From JBKHBT01 sp046542255 (GTDB taxonomy: Bacteria > UBP14 > UBA6098 > JBKHBT01), in assembly GCA_046542255.1 (NCBI GenBank), contig JBKHBT010000099.1, forward strand, positions 1-12,933: DNA of 12,933 bases, written 5' to 3'. The notes under the pieces are model-generated. The model searched no databases. It had not been told where the DNA came from and saw nothing but the letters and a program-made list of their open reading frames with translations. Within the stretch, counting starts at the first letter, position 1, and every line of letters starts with the position of its first letter. Shown here piece by piece: positions 1 to 7,945 of the stretch. Both the position numbers and the translations under genes were made by a program.

Positions 1-8
1 ACTTTTTG

Positions 9-33
9 CGATACAAAGCAGAGCTTTGTATCG
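9..33. repeat. Perfect inverted repeat (11-bp stem, 3-nt loop)
   Basis: CGATACAAAGC (9-19) and GCTTTGTATCG (23-33) are exact reverse complements separated by AGA. The right arm is also the beginning of the first unit of the tandem repeat that follows. There is no T-run immediately after it on either strand, so it is not a standard intrinsic terminator. Confidence 0.8.
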
Positions 34-86
34 AGGGTGGTTTGGAGCTTTGTATAGAGGGTGGTTTGGAGCTTTGTGTCGAGGGT
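21..86. repeat. 24-bp tandem repeat, about 2.75 copies
   Basis: The unit starts GAGCTTTGTATCGAGGGT and ends GGTTTG. It occurs at 21-44 and 45-68 (one difference, TATCGAG to TATAGAG), with a partial third copy at 69-86 (TGTCGAG). The GAGGG core recurs further on at 162-166. The units are adjacent without spacers, so this is not a CRISPR array. Confidence 0.8.
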
Positions 87-289
87 AATATCTAATAATT
101 TTACCCTCGTTGAGAAGCTCTGCTTCTGCCTTTCGAAGGTTATAGACTTATGCATTCTTTCGAGGGCAATAACCTTATTTATTTATTTTGTTACTGAATA
201 TCATTATTTAGGTTAATGTTTCAAAAAACATAAGTTGCTTAATATTATAAAAATAGGAAATATTACATTCCGTTAAAACAGAATCGATG
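87..289. other. Intergenic region downstream of the uvrC-NlpC ORF
   Basis: No convincing ORF or RNA gene is seen here. It contains an imperfectly spaced inverted repeat, AAGGTTAT (136-143) with ATAACCTT (169-176), and a short hairpin ATGTTT-CAAA-AAACAT at 216-231. Neither is followed by a clear T-tract on the minus strand, so no terminator for the leftward gene can be named. Confidence 0.5.
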
Positions 290-994
290 CTATATTCTCC
301 GTGCCATAACCACGCGTTTAGAATAATAGTCGTTCAGCTTTGAGATGGTAACTCCGCGGCTTTCTGAAGCATGAGCAAATTTCCCACTTCCGATATAGAT
401 GCCCACATGGTCTGCTCTTGATGATTCCATTTTGAAGAATATAAGGTCACCCATTTCCATCCTGTTTTTACTAATCTTATTGCCTCTGCCTATCATTTGG
501 CTGACCGTTCTTGGAAGCTCTCTTTCAAGAGCTTCATCGTACACAGTCATTACAAAGCCACTGCAATCCATGCCGAGGCTCGATTCGCCGCCATAGATAT
601 AGGGTGTTCCAAGATAATAATTGATAGTACCTAACATTCTGTCGGTATTGGCATTTGAAGTATATGCCGTTTTCGACTTGCTATCTGATTTTTCTTCTTT
701 CGGCGAAGTAGGGCTTTCTTTGCTTTTTGGCTTTTCTGCTGGTGGTTCTTCTATGTATGGCCTGTTTTCCGTATATTCTAAATCTTCAGATTTTTCTTTA
801 TCCTCTTTCTTTTTGGCTTTTTTAATGTCTTTTTTCTCTTCGTCTTTGGATTCAGCTCTTTGAACCCTCTGCTCTTGATTACGATTATACGGATCGAATT
901 CATCAGCAAAATATCTCGGTGAAGAAGCACAATTGAAAAAGCTGAGAAAAGCAATAATAATGATAGCAAAGAATTCCGAAATCTGCTTCGCCAC
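290..994 (-). CDS. Probable separate NlpC/P60 lipoprotein from an internal in-frame GTG start
   Basis: The GTG at 994-992 (codon 594 of the long ORF) would start a 234-aa protein beginning MAKQISEFFAIIIIAFLSFF and then NC. That is a near-ideal type II signal peptide: one Lys near the start, a hydrophobic core, and the lipid-acceptor Cys at residue 22. After cleavage come a charged, disordered-looking linker and an NlpC/P60 domain with DCSGF (catalytic Cys), ADHVG (His) and FAHAS (polar third residue). Family members of this kind cleave peptidoglycan stem peptides, so an outer-envelope cell-wall hydrolase anchored to a membrane is the natural reading. Only a weak GGA lies upstream of the GTG. 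The start is inferred from the signal peptide, not from a strong ribosome binding site. The alternative is that a stop codon and the true start were lost by deletion or assembly error. Confidence 0.55.
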   Translation of the reverse strand: MAKQISEFFAIIIIAFLSFFNCASSPRYFADEFDPYNRNQEQRVQRAESKDEEKKDIKKAKKKEDKEKSEDLEYTENRPYIEEPPAEKPKSKESPTSPKEEKSDSKSKTAYTSNANTDRMLGTINYYLGTPYIYGGESSLGMDCSGFVMTVYDEALERELPRTVSQMIGRGNKISKNRMEMGDLIFFKMESSRADHVGIYIGSGKFAHASESRGVTISKLNDYYSKRVVMARRI

Positions 995-2773
995 TTTGAT
1001 AGGGATTCCGGCTTTTTCCTGAATGATATCCGGTTTTGCCTTTTTGATATCGTTTACGGATTTGAAAGACTTAAGAAGCAATTTTCTTCTTTTTGGCCCA
1101 ACACCTGGAATATCTTCGAGAACGCTCTTGAAAGCACTTTTAGACCGAAGCATCCTATGATATGTGATAGCAAATCTATGAGCTTCATCGCGGATTCTTT
1201 GCAAAAGGCGAATAGCAGCAGAATCCTTTGGCAAATTTATCGTATGTTCAAATTGCGGATGATAGATTTCTTCATATTTTTTGGCAAGGGAAATGATTTC
1301 TAGCTCATCTAAGAGATTTAATTCACTCGCTGCTTTTATCGCTGCGCGCAATTGTGTTTTTCCACCGTCGATAAGCAGCAAATCGGGAAGACGTTTGTCT
1401 TCTTCGATAATTCTCGAAAGCCGTCTTTTGACAACTTCGTGCATACATGCCTGGTCATCCTGGCCTTTCACTGTCTTGATCTTGAATCTTCGATAGCCAG
1501 TTTTATATGGCTTTCCATCGATGAATTTGACCATCGATGCCACGCGGCTCTTTTCGCCAATATTTGAGATATCGAAGGCCTCGATTCTTCTGGGTAATTT
1601 TGCAAGGCCAAGTTCTTTCTGCAAATTATAAACTGCAAATGGAAGGTGATGTTTGCCTTTCTGGGCCATGATTTCAGTAAGCTCCAGCCTGGCATTTTGC
1701 CTGGCCAGTTTAAGAAGCCCCAGAGTCAATCCACGTTTTGGTGTAATAATTTTGACCTTTCTGCCGGCAGTTTCCGCCAAAAAACTCTGAAGGTCTTCGA
1801 TATTCGATGGTTTTCTTTGCATAAGGATTTCGGGCGGAATATCACCAAATTTGGTATAGAATTGGCTGGTAAAATCTTCGAGTGCTTGCCTAAGGTCTGT
1901 ATCTTCATTTGCGCTTGCTGTCATATGGTGATGATTGATTATTGCGCCTTCCCGAACTCGAAAAACAGCAAAAGTCGCCATAGATTTCCCAAGCGCTGCA
2001 CCGATAATATCGCGCGTTTTCAGGCCCTGGTCGATTTTCTGCGGCTTTAGCACATTTTCAACTGCATCGATGGCATCGCGAAATGCGGCGGCTCTTTCGA
2101 AATGAAGAGCATCAGCTTCTTCGGCCATTTTCTTTTCCATCCTTTCGAGAAGGCGAGTCCTTCGCCCTTTCAGGAAAAGACGCACATCATCGATTATTTC
2201 ATTATACTCTTCTGGCGGTATATCGCCGGTGCATGGAGCAAAACAGTGCCCAATATCATAATATAGACAGGGGCGGTGGTTTTTTAAAGGCAATTTATGA
2301 TTACATGTCCTAATCGCAAAATGATTTACAATTGTATTATAGACCTTTCGCATCGAGCCGACATCGGTATAAGGGCCGAAATATTCTGCGCGATCTTTTT
2401 CTTTGCGGCGGACGATAAGTATCCTTGGGAAGTCTTCTTTTGTTATTTTAAGATATGGAAAATGCTTGTCATCTTTGAGATTTATATTATACCTTGGACG
2501 GTATTTGCGCACCATATTCGCTTCGAGCAGAAAGGCTTCTGACTCGGAATCCACAACAATATAATCGATATCATCTATTTTGCTGACCAATCGTCTGGTT
2601 TTGGGATCGGGATGATTTTTCGCAAAATAAGATCTGACACGCTTTCGCAATGATTTTGCTTTTCCAATATAGATAATTTTGCCTCGCTCATTACGATAAA
2701 GATAAATACCGGCCGAATTCGGTATCCTTTTTAATTTTTCTTTTATTTTATCTTTCTTTTCCATTTTCTGCAT
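290..2773 (-). CDS. uvrC: Excinuclease ABC subunit C fused in frame to an NlpC/P60 lipoprotein
   Basis: Residues 1 to about 601 are a full-length UvrC, which makes the two incisions around a UvrAB-marked DNA lesion. Visible are the GIY-YIG nuclease domain (GIY 22-24, YIG 35-37), the four cysteines of the family iron-sulfur site (157, 169, 177, 181), and a UVR helix pair near 205-245 for UvrB contact. The RNase H-like 5' nuclease follows (DISN 401-404, GQDD 437-440, IDGG 468-471, EAHR 530-533), then a C-terminal HhH region (IPGVGPKRR 555-563). UvrC proteins normally end at about this length. Here the frame continues without a stop into a hydrophobic segment with a lipobox (SFFNC, Cys615), a Lys/Glu/Ser-rich linker (about 620-710) and an NlpC/P60 hydrolase domain (Cys737, His789, His801). 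A 827-aa cytoplasmic-plus-lipoprotein product is unlikely to function as one chain. See the internal start at 994. The N-terminus could be Met1 or Met4; no clear ribosome binding site decides. Confidence 0.9.
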   Translation of the reverse strand: MQKMEKKDKIKEKLKRIPNSAGIYLYRNERGKIIYIGKAKSLRKRVRSYFAKNHPDPKTRRLVSKIDDIDYIVVDSESEAFLLEANMVRKYRPRYNINLKDDKHFPYLKITKEDFPRILIVRRKEKDRAEYFGPYTDVGSMRKVYNTIVNHFAIRTCNHKLPLKNHRPCLYYDIGHCFAPCTGDIPPEEYNEIIDDVRLFLKGRRTRLLERMEKKMAEEADALHFERAAAFRDAIDAVENVLKPQKIDQGLKTRDIIGAALGKSMATFAVFRVREGAIINHHHMTASANEDTDLRQALEDFTSQFYTKFGDIPPEILMQRKPSNIEDLQSFLAETAGRKVKIITPKRGLTLGLLKLARQNARLELTEIMAQKGKHHLPFAVYNLQKELGLAKLPRRIEAFDISNIGEKSRVASMVKFIDGKPYKTGYRRFKIKTVKGQDDQACMHEVVKRRLSRIIEEDKRLPDLLLIDGGKTQLRAAIKAASELNLLDELEIISLAKKYEEIYHPQFEHTINLPKDSAAIRLLQRIRDEAHRFAITYHRMLRSKSAFKSVLEDIPGVGPKRRKLLLKSFKSVNDIKKAKPDIIQEKAGIPIKVAKQISEFFAIIIIAFLSFFNCASSPRYFADEFDPYNRNQEQRVQRAESKDEEKKDIKKAKKKEDKEKSEDLEYTENRPYIEEPPAEKPKSKESPTSPKEEKSDSKSKTAYTSNANTDRMLGTINYYLGTPYIYGGESSLGMDCSGFVMTVYDEALERELPRTVSQMIGRGNKISKNRMEMGDLIFFKMESSRADHVGIYIGSGKFAHASESRGVTISKLNDYYSKRVVMARRI

Positions 2774-2864
2774 AATTCATGAAATACGCCTTATCATTAC
2801 AATATATTAACAAAACCTGCGATGCGAAAGTTTTTTTAATATCTAAATGAGATTGAATTTTCTA

Positions 2865-4043
2865 TTATCGGGCCGAATCGATATTTTCTTCGATAAAATC
2901 GCCGACCAGTTGTGAGAAAGTAGTTTCGGTTTTGAGGAATCTTTCGCGGTCTTCTTTGGCATTTTGGCGCATCTTTTCATGAATCTCAGGATTTTCGATG
3001 ATTTTTTTAATCGCCAATACAAAACTATCCATATCCTCCGGCTCTATGATATAGCCTGTTTTGCCATCTATTACATTATATTTGATACCGCCGATATCGT
3101 ATGCCACAACAGGTGCAAGAGACAGAACGCCTTCGATTGAAACCTTGCACAATGTATCCTGTTTGGTTGGAATAAGAAGTATATCAGCATGACGAAGGTA
3201 TGAATAGACATATTTGGATTCCTTTGGCCCGATAATTCTTACTTGATTTTCAAGGCAGTATTCTCTGATTTTTTCTTTGAATAGCTCCTCCTCGAAGCCC
3301 CAACCGATTGCATTTAGGCGGACTTTTTTATTATCGAGTTTCTTCAGCATTTCGGGAAGGTCCATAAAGCCTTTATCTGTGTGAAATCTGCCGAGGAAAA
3401 ACAGCTCGAAATCCCGATCAAACTCTTCATCGATATCCAAAATATCGAAAAATTCCGGTGGATACTCCGGGAAGAATATCTTGATTTTATCATTATCCAG
3501 GCCAAAGCTGGCCAGCTCGATCTCCGGCGATTTGCCACGAGATAGGATCAGGCCGACTTGCTCTGTCTTGAGTATCTTGATAAATGGAGCAACAAGAATC
3601 CTTTTCAAAAATCTATTTGTTTCCCAGCCGATATAGCCGGTCATTACCATAACTATTTTTGCACCAAATAGCTTCGCATAGAAATATGGAAAGAATAGAT
3701 GGAAAAACTTGCCGAAAACCACAATAACCTTTGGCCTGTATCTAACAAAGAAAAAGAAGGTACGTATAGCATACCAGAGCCTGACTAGTATAGTAGCAAT
3801 ATATGATCGCTTCTTATCGGTCGGCATCGTAATGAAAGTGTGGACATCTATCTCGGCCCTGTGAAATTTATCGTCATTGCCGAGTATTAGCGAGCGTCTG
3901 CCTCGTGTGGATTCGATTATTTCCTGGATATATGGCTTTATAGAGTCGGCCATTTTCCATTCGGCTTCGCCTTTTAATGCGCGGTATTCCTCTATGGCAT
4001 CTCCGTGTTTGATATAGGCTATTTCGACATGTCTTTTGCTCAT
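2865..4043 (-). CDS. Glycosyltransferase, GT4-like (GT-B fold)
   Basis: This is a 392-aa protein resembling retaining glycosyltransferases that move a sugar from a nucleotide donor, usually in polysaccharide or glycolipid assembly on the inner membrane face. The C-terminal donor half carries the recognisable pieces: LGRFHTDKG (about 217-225), a GWG turn (about 247), ADILLIPTK (about 286-294) and SIEGVLSLAPVVAYDIGG (about 302-319), containing the E-x7-E-region glutamate and the family GG loop. The N-terminal half has an aromatic stretch (FFFFVRY, then FGKFFHLFFPYFYAK) that may rest on the membrane. A start 12 nt further upstream (4055) is possible, but the ATG at 4043 has GGGA six bases before it and is preferred. 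It lies 91 nt upstream of uvrC on the same strand. No polysaccharide genes surround it, so the substrate cannot be named. Confidence 0.85.
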   Translation of the reverse strand: MSKRHVEIAYIKHGDAIEEYRALKGEAEWKMADSIKPYIQEIIESTRGRRSLILGNDDKFHRAEIDVHTFITMPTDKKRSYIATILVRLWYAIRTFFFFVRYRPKVIVVFGKFFHLFFPYFYAKLFGAKIVMVMTGYIGWETNRFLKRILVAPFIKILKTEQVGLILSRGKSPEIELASFGLDNDKIKIFFPEYPPEFFDILDIDEEFDRDFELFFLGRFHTDKGFMDLPEMLKKLDNKKVRLNAIGWGFEEELFKEKIREYCLENQVRIIGPKESKYVYSYLRHADILLIPTKQDTLCKVSIEGVLSLAPVVAYDIGGIKYNVIDGKTGYIIEPEDMDSFVLAIKKIIENPEIHEKMRQNAKEDRERFLKTETTFSQLVGDFIEENIDSAR

Positions 4044-4146
4044 CAGAATTCCCATTTCAAAATCGATATTTAGTTCAAAAGATAAAAACTATCTCGGAAA
4101 TTCAAAGTAAAATTTAGCAAGTGATTGTTTTGACTGGAAGCATTAT

Positions 4147-5661
4147 CTAATTCCTGATCAAAGCCACTCGCCTTGTAATGAAAGTCTCCTTGCTCTGGAT
4201 TCTGATAAGATATATTCCAGTCGGAAGAGGTTTGCCTTGTCTATCTTCACCATTCCAGACTACCGAGCCATCAGAATTTGCAATATCGATAGTTTTAATA
4301 TTGCGGCCATTCTGGTCGAATATCTCGATATTGGCCGGCAATTGATATCTATCAAGATTTCTGATCTTCAATCGGCCGTAAAATGGATTCGGGAATATTT
4401 CAATTGGATCTGCATTATTAATTTCATTATCCTCGACCACAGTGGTCATTGAATCAAGATTGGCGATGATTGAATATTGCAATCCATCCAGGACTTCTTG
4501 ATTTGCTGTATAATCATAGCCCCAATCTTCGCGAGTTGTTTCGACAGTCGTAAAAAGCTCGACACCAATATACCAGGTTCCGCTTTCAGGAAAATCGATA
4601 TGAAGCGTTTTGTCTGAATTTTCGCTATAATCTGCGAAATCGGCTGTGCTAGCGAATGCAAAATCACCCTGCTTCGCATATAGATTGAAATGATAGCCAT
4701 CTTCTCCATCCAGCTCGATACTTAGAAGAGGCATATCCGATGGTACATCTACTGTGAAATGATGATACTGCTTATCCCCGATTTTGGTATATTCTGGCAT
4801 ATCTTCGGATGTTTCCCTGTCCATAATTCGCCATTCTCCGGGAAAAAGAGCTGCTTTGATATTTGGATTGCCCTGTCCGGCGATAGCATATTGCAAAATT
4901 GCGCCCATTAGCTCCATTCGCTCGCCATTTTCATAGTTCTCTGGATGCGAACCGATAACGACAACACGGCCGGATTCGTCATTATGTTTATATGCCCATG
5001 AACTTGGCTGATCATTCATATCGCGCCCTGGATAATCGTAACGGAGAAGCACTTCAGTCGCAGATGGCCAATCGATGGAGACATTGGCATAGCATCCGCC
5101 AGTATGATAGACATTATCGATATACATATCGCCGCCAAAGTCGAAATAGGCAAGAAGCGGCGAATCCGGCTCGATATCATGGCCGGTTGGAGTGTCCATA
5201 AGGCCAGTACTGGATGTTCTTCCCGGCCAGAGATGATAATATGCTGTCCAGGTGCCAGTCTCGCGGTATGATAGCGATGATATGAATGCCCCGGCACAAG
5301 AGCCGGTATAGCTTCCGCCAGCATAATAAAAATCGCGAATTGCCTGCCTTCCATCAGAACCCATTGAATAGCCGTGATTGGTTGCGCTTCCGCCATTTGT
5401 GTATATTATCCTGAAGCGTGGCTCGCCATCAGGATATAGCAAGATGCCATTTTGATCCCATTCATTGGTTATGAAAACGGCATCCTGAAGCGACTGGGTT
5501 TCTGTTGCAAGGAATTCCCATTCCAAGCCCAAAGAATCAGCAGAATAGAAGAAATCATGCGAATAGAGATCGCATCCGCCATCCATGAAAATATCCTTAT
5601 AGAAACCATCATTTGAAAGAATTAAAGAAATTGTCAAAATTATTAAAATAGCCTTTTTCAT
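4147..5661 (-). CDS. Secreted glutamine-amidotransferase-like (BPL_N-type) protein with PPC-like domain and C-terminal sorting tail
   Basis: This is a 504-aa exported protein. Residues 1-16 form a signal peptide (MKKAILIILTISLILS). About 20-262 resemble the class I glutamine-amidotransferase-like fold of BPL_N proteins: GGSYTGSCAGAF places the nucleophile Cys122 in the expected elbow, and GRVVVIGSHPE gives His239 and Glu241 of the triad. About 298-370 look like a pre-peptidase C-terminal (PPC) beta domain (HHFTVDVP, ESGTWYIGVE). Residues 420-504 are a FlgD-like/type A sorting tail (IFPNPFYG, WNGEDRQGKPLPTGIYLIRI, ending RRVALIRN), typical of surface or secreted proteins in FCB-type bacteria. 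The start was set at 5661 because GAGGTGATGGCATG supplies a strong ribosome binding site and the signal peptide begins there. The longer ORF upstream reads into the promoter. The substrate is unknown; a peptide or amide hydrolase role is only inference. Confidence 0.8.
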   Translation of the reverse strand: MKKAILIILTISLILSNDGFYKDIFMDGGCDLYSHDFFYSADSLGLEWEFLATETQSLQDAVFITNEWDQNGILLYPDGEPRFRIIYTNGGSATNHGYSMGSDGRQAIRDFYYAGGSYTGSCAGAFISSLSYRETGTWTAYYHLWPGRTSSTGLMDTPTGHDIEPDSPLLAYFDFGGDMYIDNVYHTGGCYANVSIDWPSATEVLLRYDYPGRDMNDQPSSWAYKHNDESGRVVVIGSHPENYENGERMELMGAILQYAIAGQGNPNIKAALFPGEWRIMDRETSEDMPEYTKIGDKQYHHFTVDVPSDMPLLSIELDGEDGYHFNLYAKQGDFAFASTADFADYSENSDKTLHIDFPESGTWYIGVELFTTVETTREDWGYDYTANQEVLDGLQYSIIANLDSMTTVVEDNEINNADPIEIFPNPFYGRLKIRNLDRYQLPANIEIFDQNGRNIKTIDIANSDGSVVWNGEDRQGKPLPTGIYLIRIQSKETFITRRVALIRN

Positions 5662-5680
5662 GCCATCACCTCGCATAGTC

Positions 5681-5709
5681 AATATAAGAGCCGTCATAAG
5701 CAAATGCAA
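5681..5709 (-). promoter_or_regulatory. Putative sigma70-type promoter for the secreted amidotransferase-like gene
   Basis: On the minus strand TTGCAT (5709-5704) and TATATT (5686-5681) are separated by 17 bases. The -10 box is only about 19 bases from the ATG, leaving a very short leader that holds the GAGGTGA ribosome binding site. Confidence 0.5.
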
Positions 5710-5746
5710 TCCAAATATAAAATTAAGCACAAAATAGGGATATCGA

Positions 5747-5775
5747 TTGCCGAAAATACTATTTTTGTGTAGATT
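5747..5775 (+). promoter_or_regulatory. Putative sigma70-type promoter for the lipoprotein-methyltransferase pair
   Basis: TTGCCG (5747-5752) and TAGATT (5770-5775) are spaced by 17 bases, 28 nt before the ATG at 5803. The -10 lies inside TATTTTTGTGTAGATT, which is nearly repeated upstream of the gene at 10692. The -35 boxes of this and the leftward promoter are 37 bp apart, so one bound regulator could affect both. Confidence 0.5.
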
Positions 5776-5802
5776 AAAAAAACAAATTAGCAAGGAGTAA
5801 TA

Positions 5803-6228
5803 ATGAAAAGAATAATATTTGCATTGTTTCTAACTTTCTTATTTGCTGGATGTGCACAGAATGTCTGGTTCGAGCAGATCGATGAGAGCTATGAACCGGA
5901 ACCGAATCCTGCTGGAAAAGATATCGTATTTTCGCAGAAAACAATCGACCAACCACATAGAGTTCTTGGAATAATCCAGGCAGAGCTTGAGAAAGATGCC
6001 AATCGCGGCGACCTGAATAAACTTCTTATCGAAAAGGCCAATGAAATCGGAGCTGATGGACTCATGGCTGTCGAATATGATATTTCCAAAAGCCGCTATG
6101 TGGAAAAACATCACCATGTAGTCAGAAGCGGTCCTTACAGAAGAAAGCATCATGTTATTAGAAAGACTCCGCGTGTCGATGTCGATAAAACAGCTTCGGC
6201 AATAGCGATAAAATTCAAAGAAAAATAG
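5803..6228 (+). CDS. His-rich small lipoprotein, YbjQ/RcsF-like fold suspected
   Basis: This is a 141-aa lipoprotein. MKRIIFALFLTFLFAGC ends in a canonical lipobox (FAGC, Cys17), preceded by AAGGAG five bases before the ATG. The mature part has PHRVLGIIQAELEKD (51-65) and KANEIGADGLMAVEYD (78-93). This pattern is reminiscent of YbjQ-like or RcsF-like small beta-alpha domains, where an 'xxGADAVxxVxY' segment is common. Two histidine clusters (103-105 and 116-117), flanked by Arg and Lys, precede a C-terminal strand (SAIAIKFKEK) and could bind metal. That is inference. The methyltransferase start lies 2 nt after the stop, so the two are almost certainly co-transcribed even though their jobs appear unrelated. 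Confidence 0.75.
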   Translation: MKRIIFALFLTFLFAGCAQNVWFEQIDESYEPEPNPAGKDIVFSQKTIDQPHRVLGIIQAELEKDANRGDLNKLLIEKANEIGADGLMAVEYDISKSRYVEKHHHVVRSGPYRRKHHVIRKTPRVDVDKTASAIAIKFKEK

Positions 6229-6230
6229 AT

Positions 6231-7937
6231 ATGTTTCAAAAAAATCTCGAATATACCATCTTCCGGTCTGAAATCTATAATCCTGATGCCGATAAAGGCC
6301 AGTTTGCATGCTATTTGAATAAAGAGCGTCCTCCGAATTTACATGATAATTATTTGATTTCTGGCGATAATCTGATCGCTATGCAATTGCTGCTCGAATA
6401 TGGATATGCTGGCAAATTGGATTTCATCTATTTGGATCCGCCATTTATGAGCCAGGCAAACTATGGATTTAGGAAGAGATATGGAAATGTGCGTATAGAT
6501 AGGCCAGCCTATGAAGACAATTGGAAAGGCGGCATAGATGAATACCTCGATATGCTCCATATCCGCTTCCAATTCATGAAAGACCTATTATCCGATACGG
6601 GAGTGATATGTTTCCATTCCGACTGGCGGACTATTCATTATGTCAAGGTGATGATGGATGAAATATTTGGCTATGATAATCTCATAAATGAAATAATATG
6701 GACATATACAGGTGGAACTGATAGAAGCAATGGCTTTGCTAAGAAACATGATACGATTTTGGTCTATAGCAAGACAGGAAATTACAAATTTAATCCGGTT
6801 TATGTGGATTTCTCCGAGTCAACACTGAAGCGATTCAATAAAAAAGATAAAGATGGTAGGCGGTATAAAGAAAATCAACTTTCGGATGGGCGTATAACGC
6901 GTACTTATATGAAAAAACAGGGCAAACTCTGCCCGGATTATTGGCATCGTAATATTCTTGTATCGTCTCATTCCGAGTCAACCGGCTATCGCACGCAGAA
7001 ACCGAGTTTCATTCTCGAGAGATTGATTTATGCCTTCACCGATGAAGGCGACCTTATTGCCGATTTTTTTGCTGGGGGTGGTACAAGCCTTCATGCAGCA
7101 GATAAGCTTAATCGAAAATGGATAGGTACCGACAAAAGCCCCGTCGCAATAAGTGCTTGCCGATATAGGATGCTCGAAGCCAATGCGACTTTTTTCCATG
7201 CTTATATTACATCTGTTACCAATCTCGAAGGCCGCATAATTGAAAATCCTTCTCTCAATGAAAGGGCAGAAAACCATGCGATCTATATTTTCGATGAGAA
7301 CTTAGTGCGAATCATCCAAGCAAATGAAGATTCCAGAGAAAATCAATGCAGACGCTATGCCCTTCTGACCAGCCCACCCGGTTCTATTATTGTCAAAAAA
7401 ATGGTGCTGGAGCTTGGGCGAATAGCTAACAGATTCGAAGCGCTCCCTGCGATTTTGGCATCCAGCTATGATTATGGCATTCCATATTTTCATAAGGATG
7501 ATGGTTTCTATTTCTATAAACAAAACCCAGATTTACCAGATGATATTTCTTTGGGTAAAATCGTTATAGAAGGGGCCGTTATCGATGCTCCTATTGTCGA
7601 TTTCGAAATAAATCTGGAAGATGGGATAACTTTAGCAATAAAAGATTATGAATATTCGAGCTTTCCGATAGGGCTTCCATCTGAAATGGAAGAAGAACTC
7701 ATCGCAAAGTACAGGGAAAATCCAATGAATCTCATAAAATTCTGGGCAATAGACCCGAATTACAATGGCAATGTTTTCAAGGCAAAATATTCAAGTTTGG
7801 TTAATCACAAAAGCCGTGGAAACTATATTCCGCCAGAGAGAAAAATTCATATCGATGTTGATGATGGTAATTCGGTCGCATTTATTATCGAGGATATATT
7901 TGGAATAGAAACGCGTGTTCTTGCAGCGATAGAATAA
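6231..7937 (+). CDS. Orphan adenine/cytosine-N DNA methyltransferase, beta-class motif order
   Basis: This 568-aa protein carries an S-adenosylmethionine-dependent amino-methyltransferase domain. The catalytic motif IV, LDPPF (68-72), comes before the cofactor motif I, DFFAGGGTS (278-286), which is the beta-class order seen in type III Mod proteins and in solitary N4/N6 methylases. TQKP (255-258) precedes motif I as in that family, and ISGDNLIAM (43-51) is the usual N-terminal block. A charged segment (about 196-232, KRFNKKDKDGRR) may be the target-recognition region. The last roughly 200 residues form an additional domain with LIKFWAIDPNYNG, similar to extensions of some large Mod-like methylases. 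No restriction endonuclease or helicase is adjacent in the window. There is no good ribosome binding site; translation is probably coupled to the lipoprotein 2 nt upstream. The target sequence cannot be read from the protein. Confidence 0.88.
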   Translation: MFQKNLEYTIFRSEIYNPDADKGQFACYLNKERPPNLHDNYLISGDNLIAMQLLLEYGYAGKLDFIYLDPPFMSQANYGFRKRYGNVRIDRPAYEDNWKGGIDEYLDMLHIRFQFMKDLLSDTGVICFHSDWRTIHYVKVMMDEIFGYDNLINEIIWTYTGGTDRSNGFAKKHDTILVYSKTGNYKFNPVYVDFSESTLKRFNKKDKDGRRYKENQLSDGRITRTYMKKQGKLCPDYWHRNILVSSHSESTGYRTQKPSFILERLIYAFTDEGDLIADFFAGGGTSLHAADKLNRKWIGTDKSPVAISACRYRMLEANATFFHAYITSVTNLEGRIIENPSLNERAENHAIYIFDENLVRIIQANEDSRENQCRRYALLTSPPGSIIVKKMVLELGRIANRFEALPAILASSYDYGIPYFHKDDGFYFYKQNPDLPDDISLGKIVIEGAVIDAPIVDFEINLEDGITLAIKDYEYSSFPIGLPSEMEEELIAKYRENPMNLIKFWAIDPNYNGNVFKAKYSSLVNHKSRGNYIPPERKIHIDVDDGNSVAFIIEDIFGIETRVLAAIE

Positions 7938-7945
7938 CTTATTCT
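7931..7945. repeat. 15-bp palindrome containing both convergent stop codons
   Basis: AGAATAA-C-TTATTCT is a perfect 7-bp inverted repeat centred on 7938. The plus-strand methyltransferase stop (TAA 7935-7937) and the minus-strand adaptor stop (complement of 7939-7941) occupy mirror positions. There is no T-run long enough for a classic terminator. Confidence 0.75.

Noticed and set aside
21..86. CRISPR-like array
   Set aside because: The 24-bp units touch each other without spacers and there are fewer than three copies. No cas gene is present.
216..231. Intrinsic terminator for the uvrC-NlpC transcript
   Set aside because: The ATGTTT/AAACAT hairpin is AT-only and no T-tract follows it on the minus strand.
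778..969. Hydrophobic minus-strand ORF starting at a TTG inside the uvrC/NlpC junction
   Set aside because: It is a frame-shifted shadow of the AT-rich signal-peptide coding region. The lipobox and linker read properly only in the main frame.
1646..2050. Plus-strand 134-aa ORF antisense to uvrC
   Set aside because: It lies wholly within the conserved UvrC coding region, has no recognisable domain, and is best explained as a shadow.
5662..5793. Longer N-terminus (44 extra residues) for the secreted amidotransferase-like gene
   Set aside because: It would remove the intergenic promoter and bury the signal peptide. The ATG at 5661 has a strong ribosome binding site and starts a clean signal peptide.
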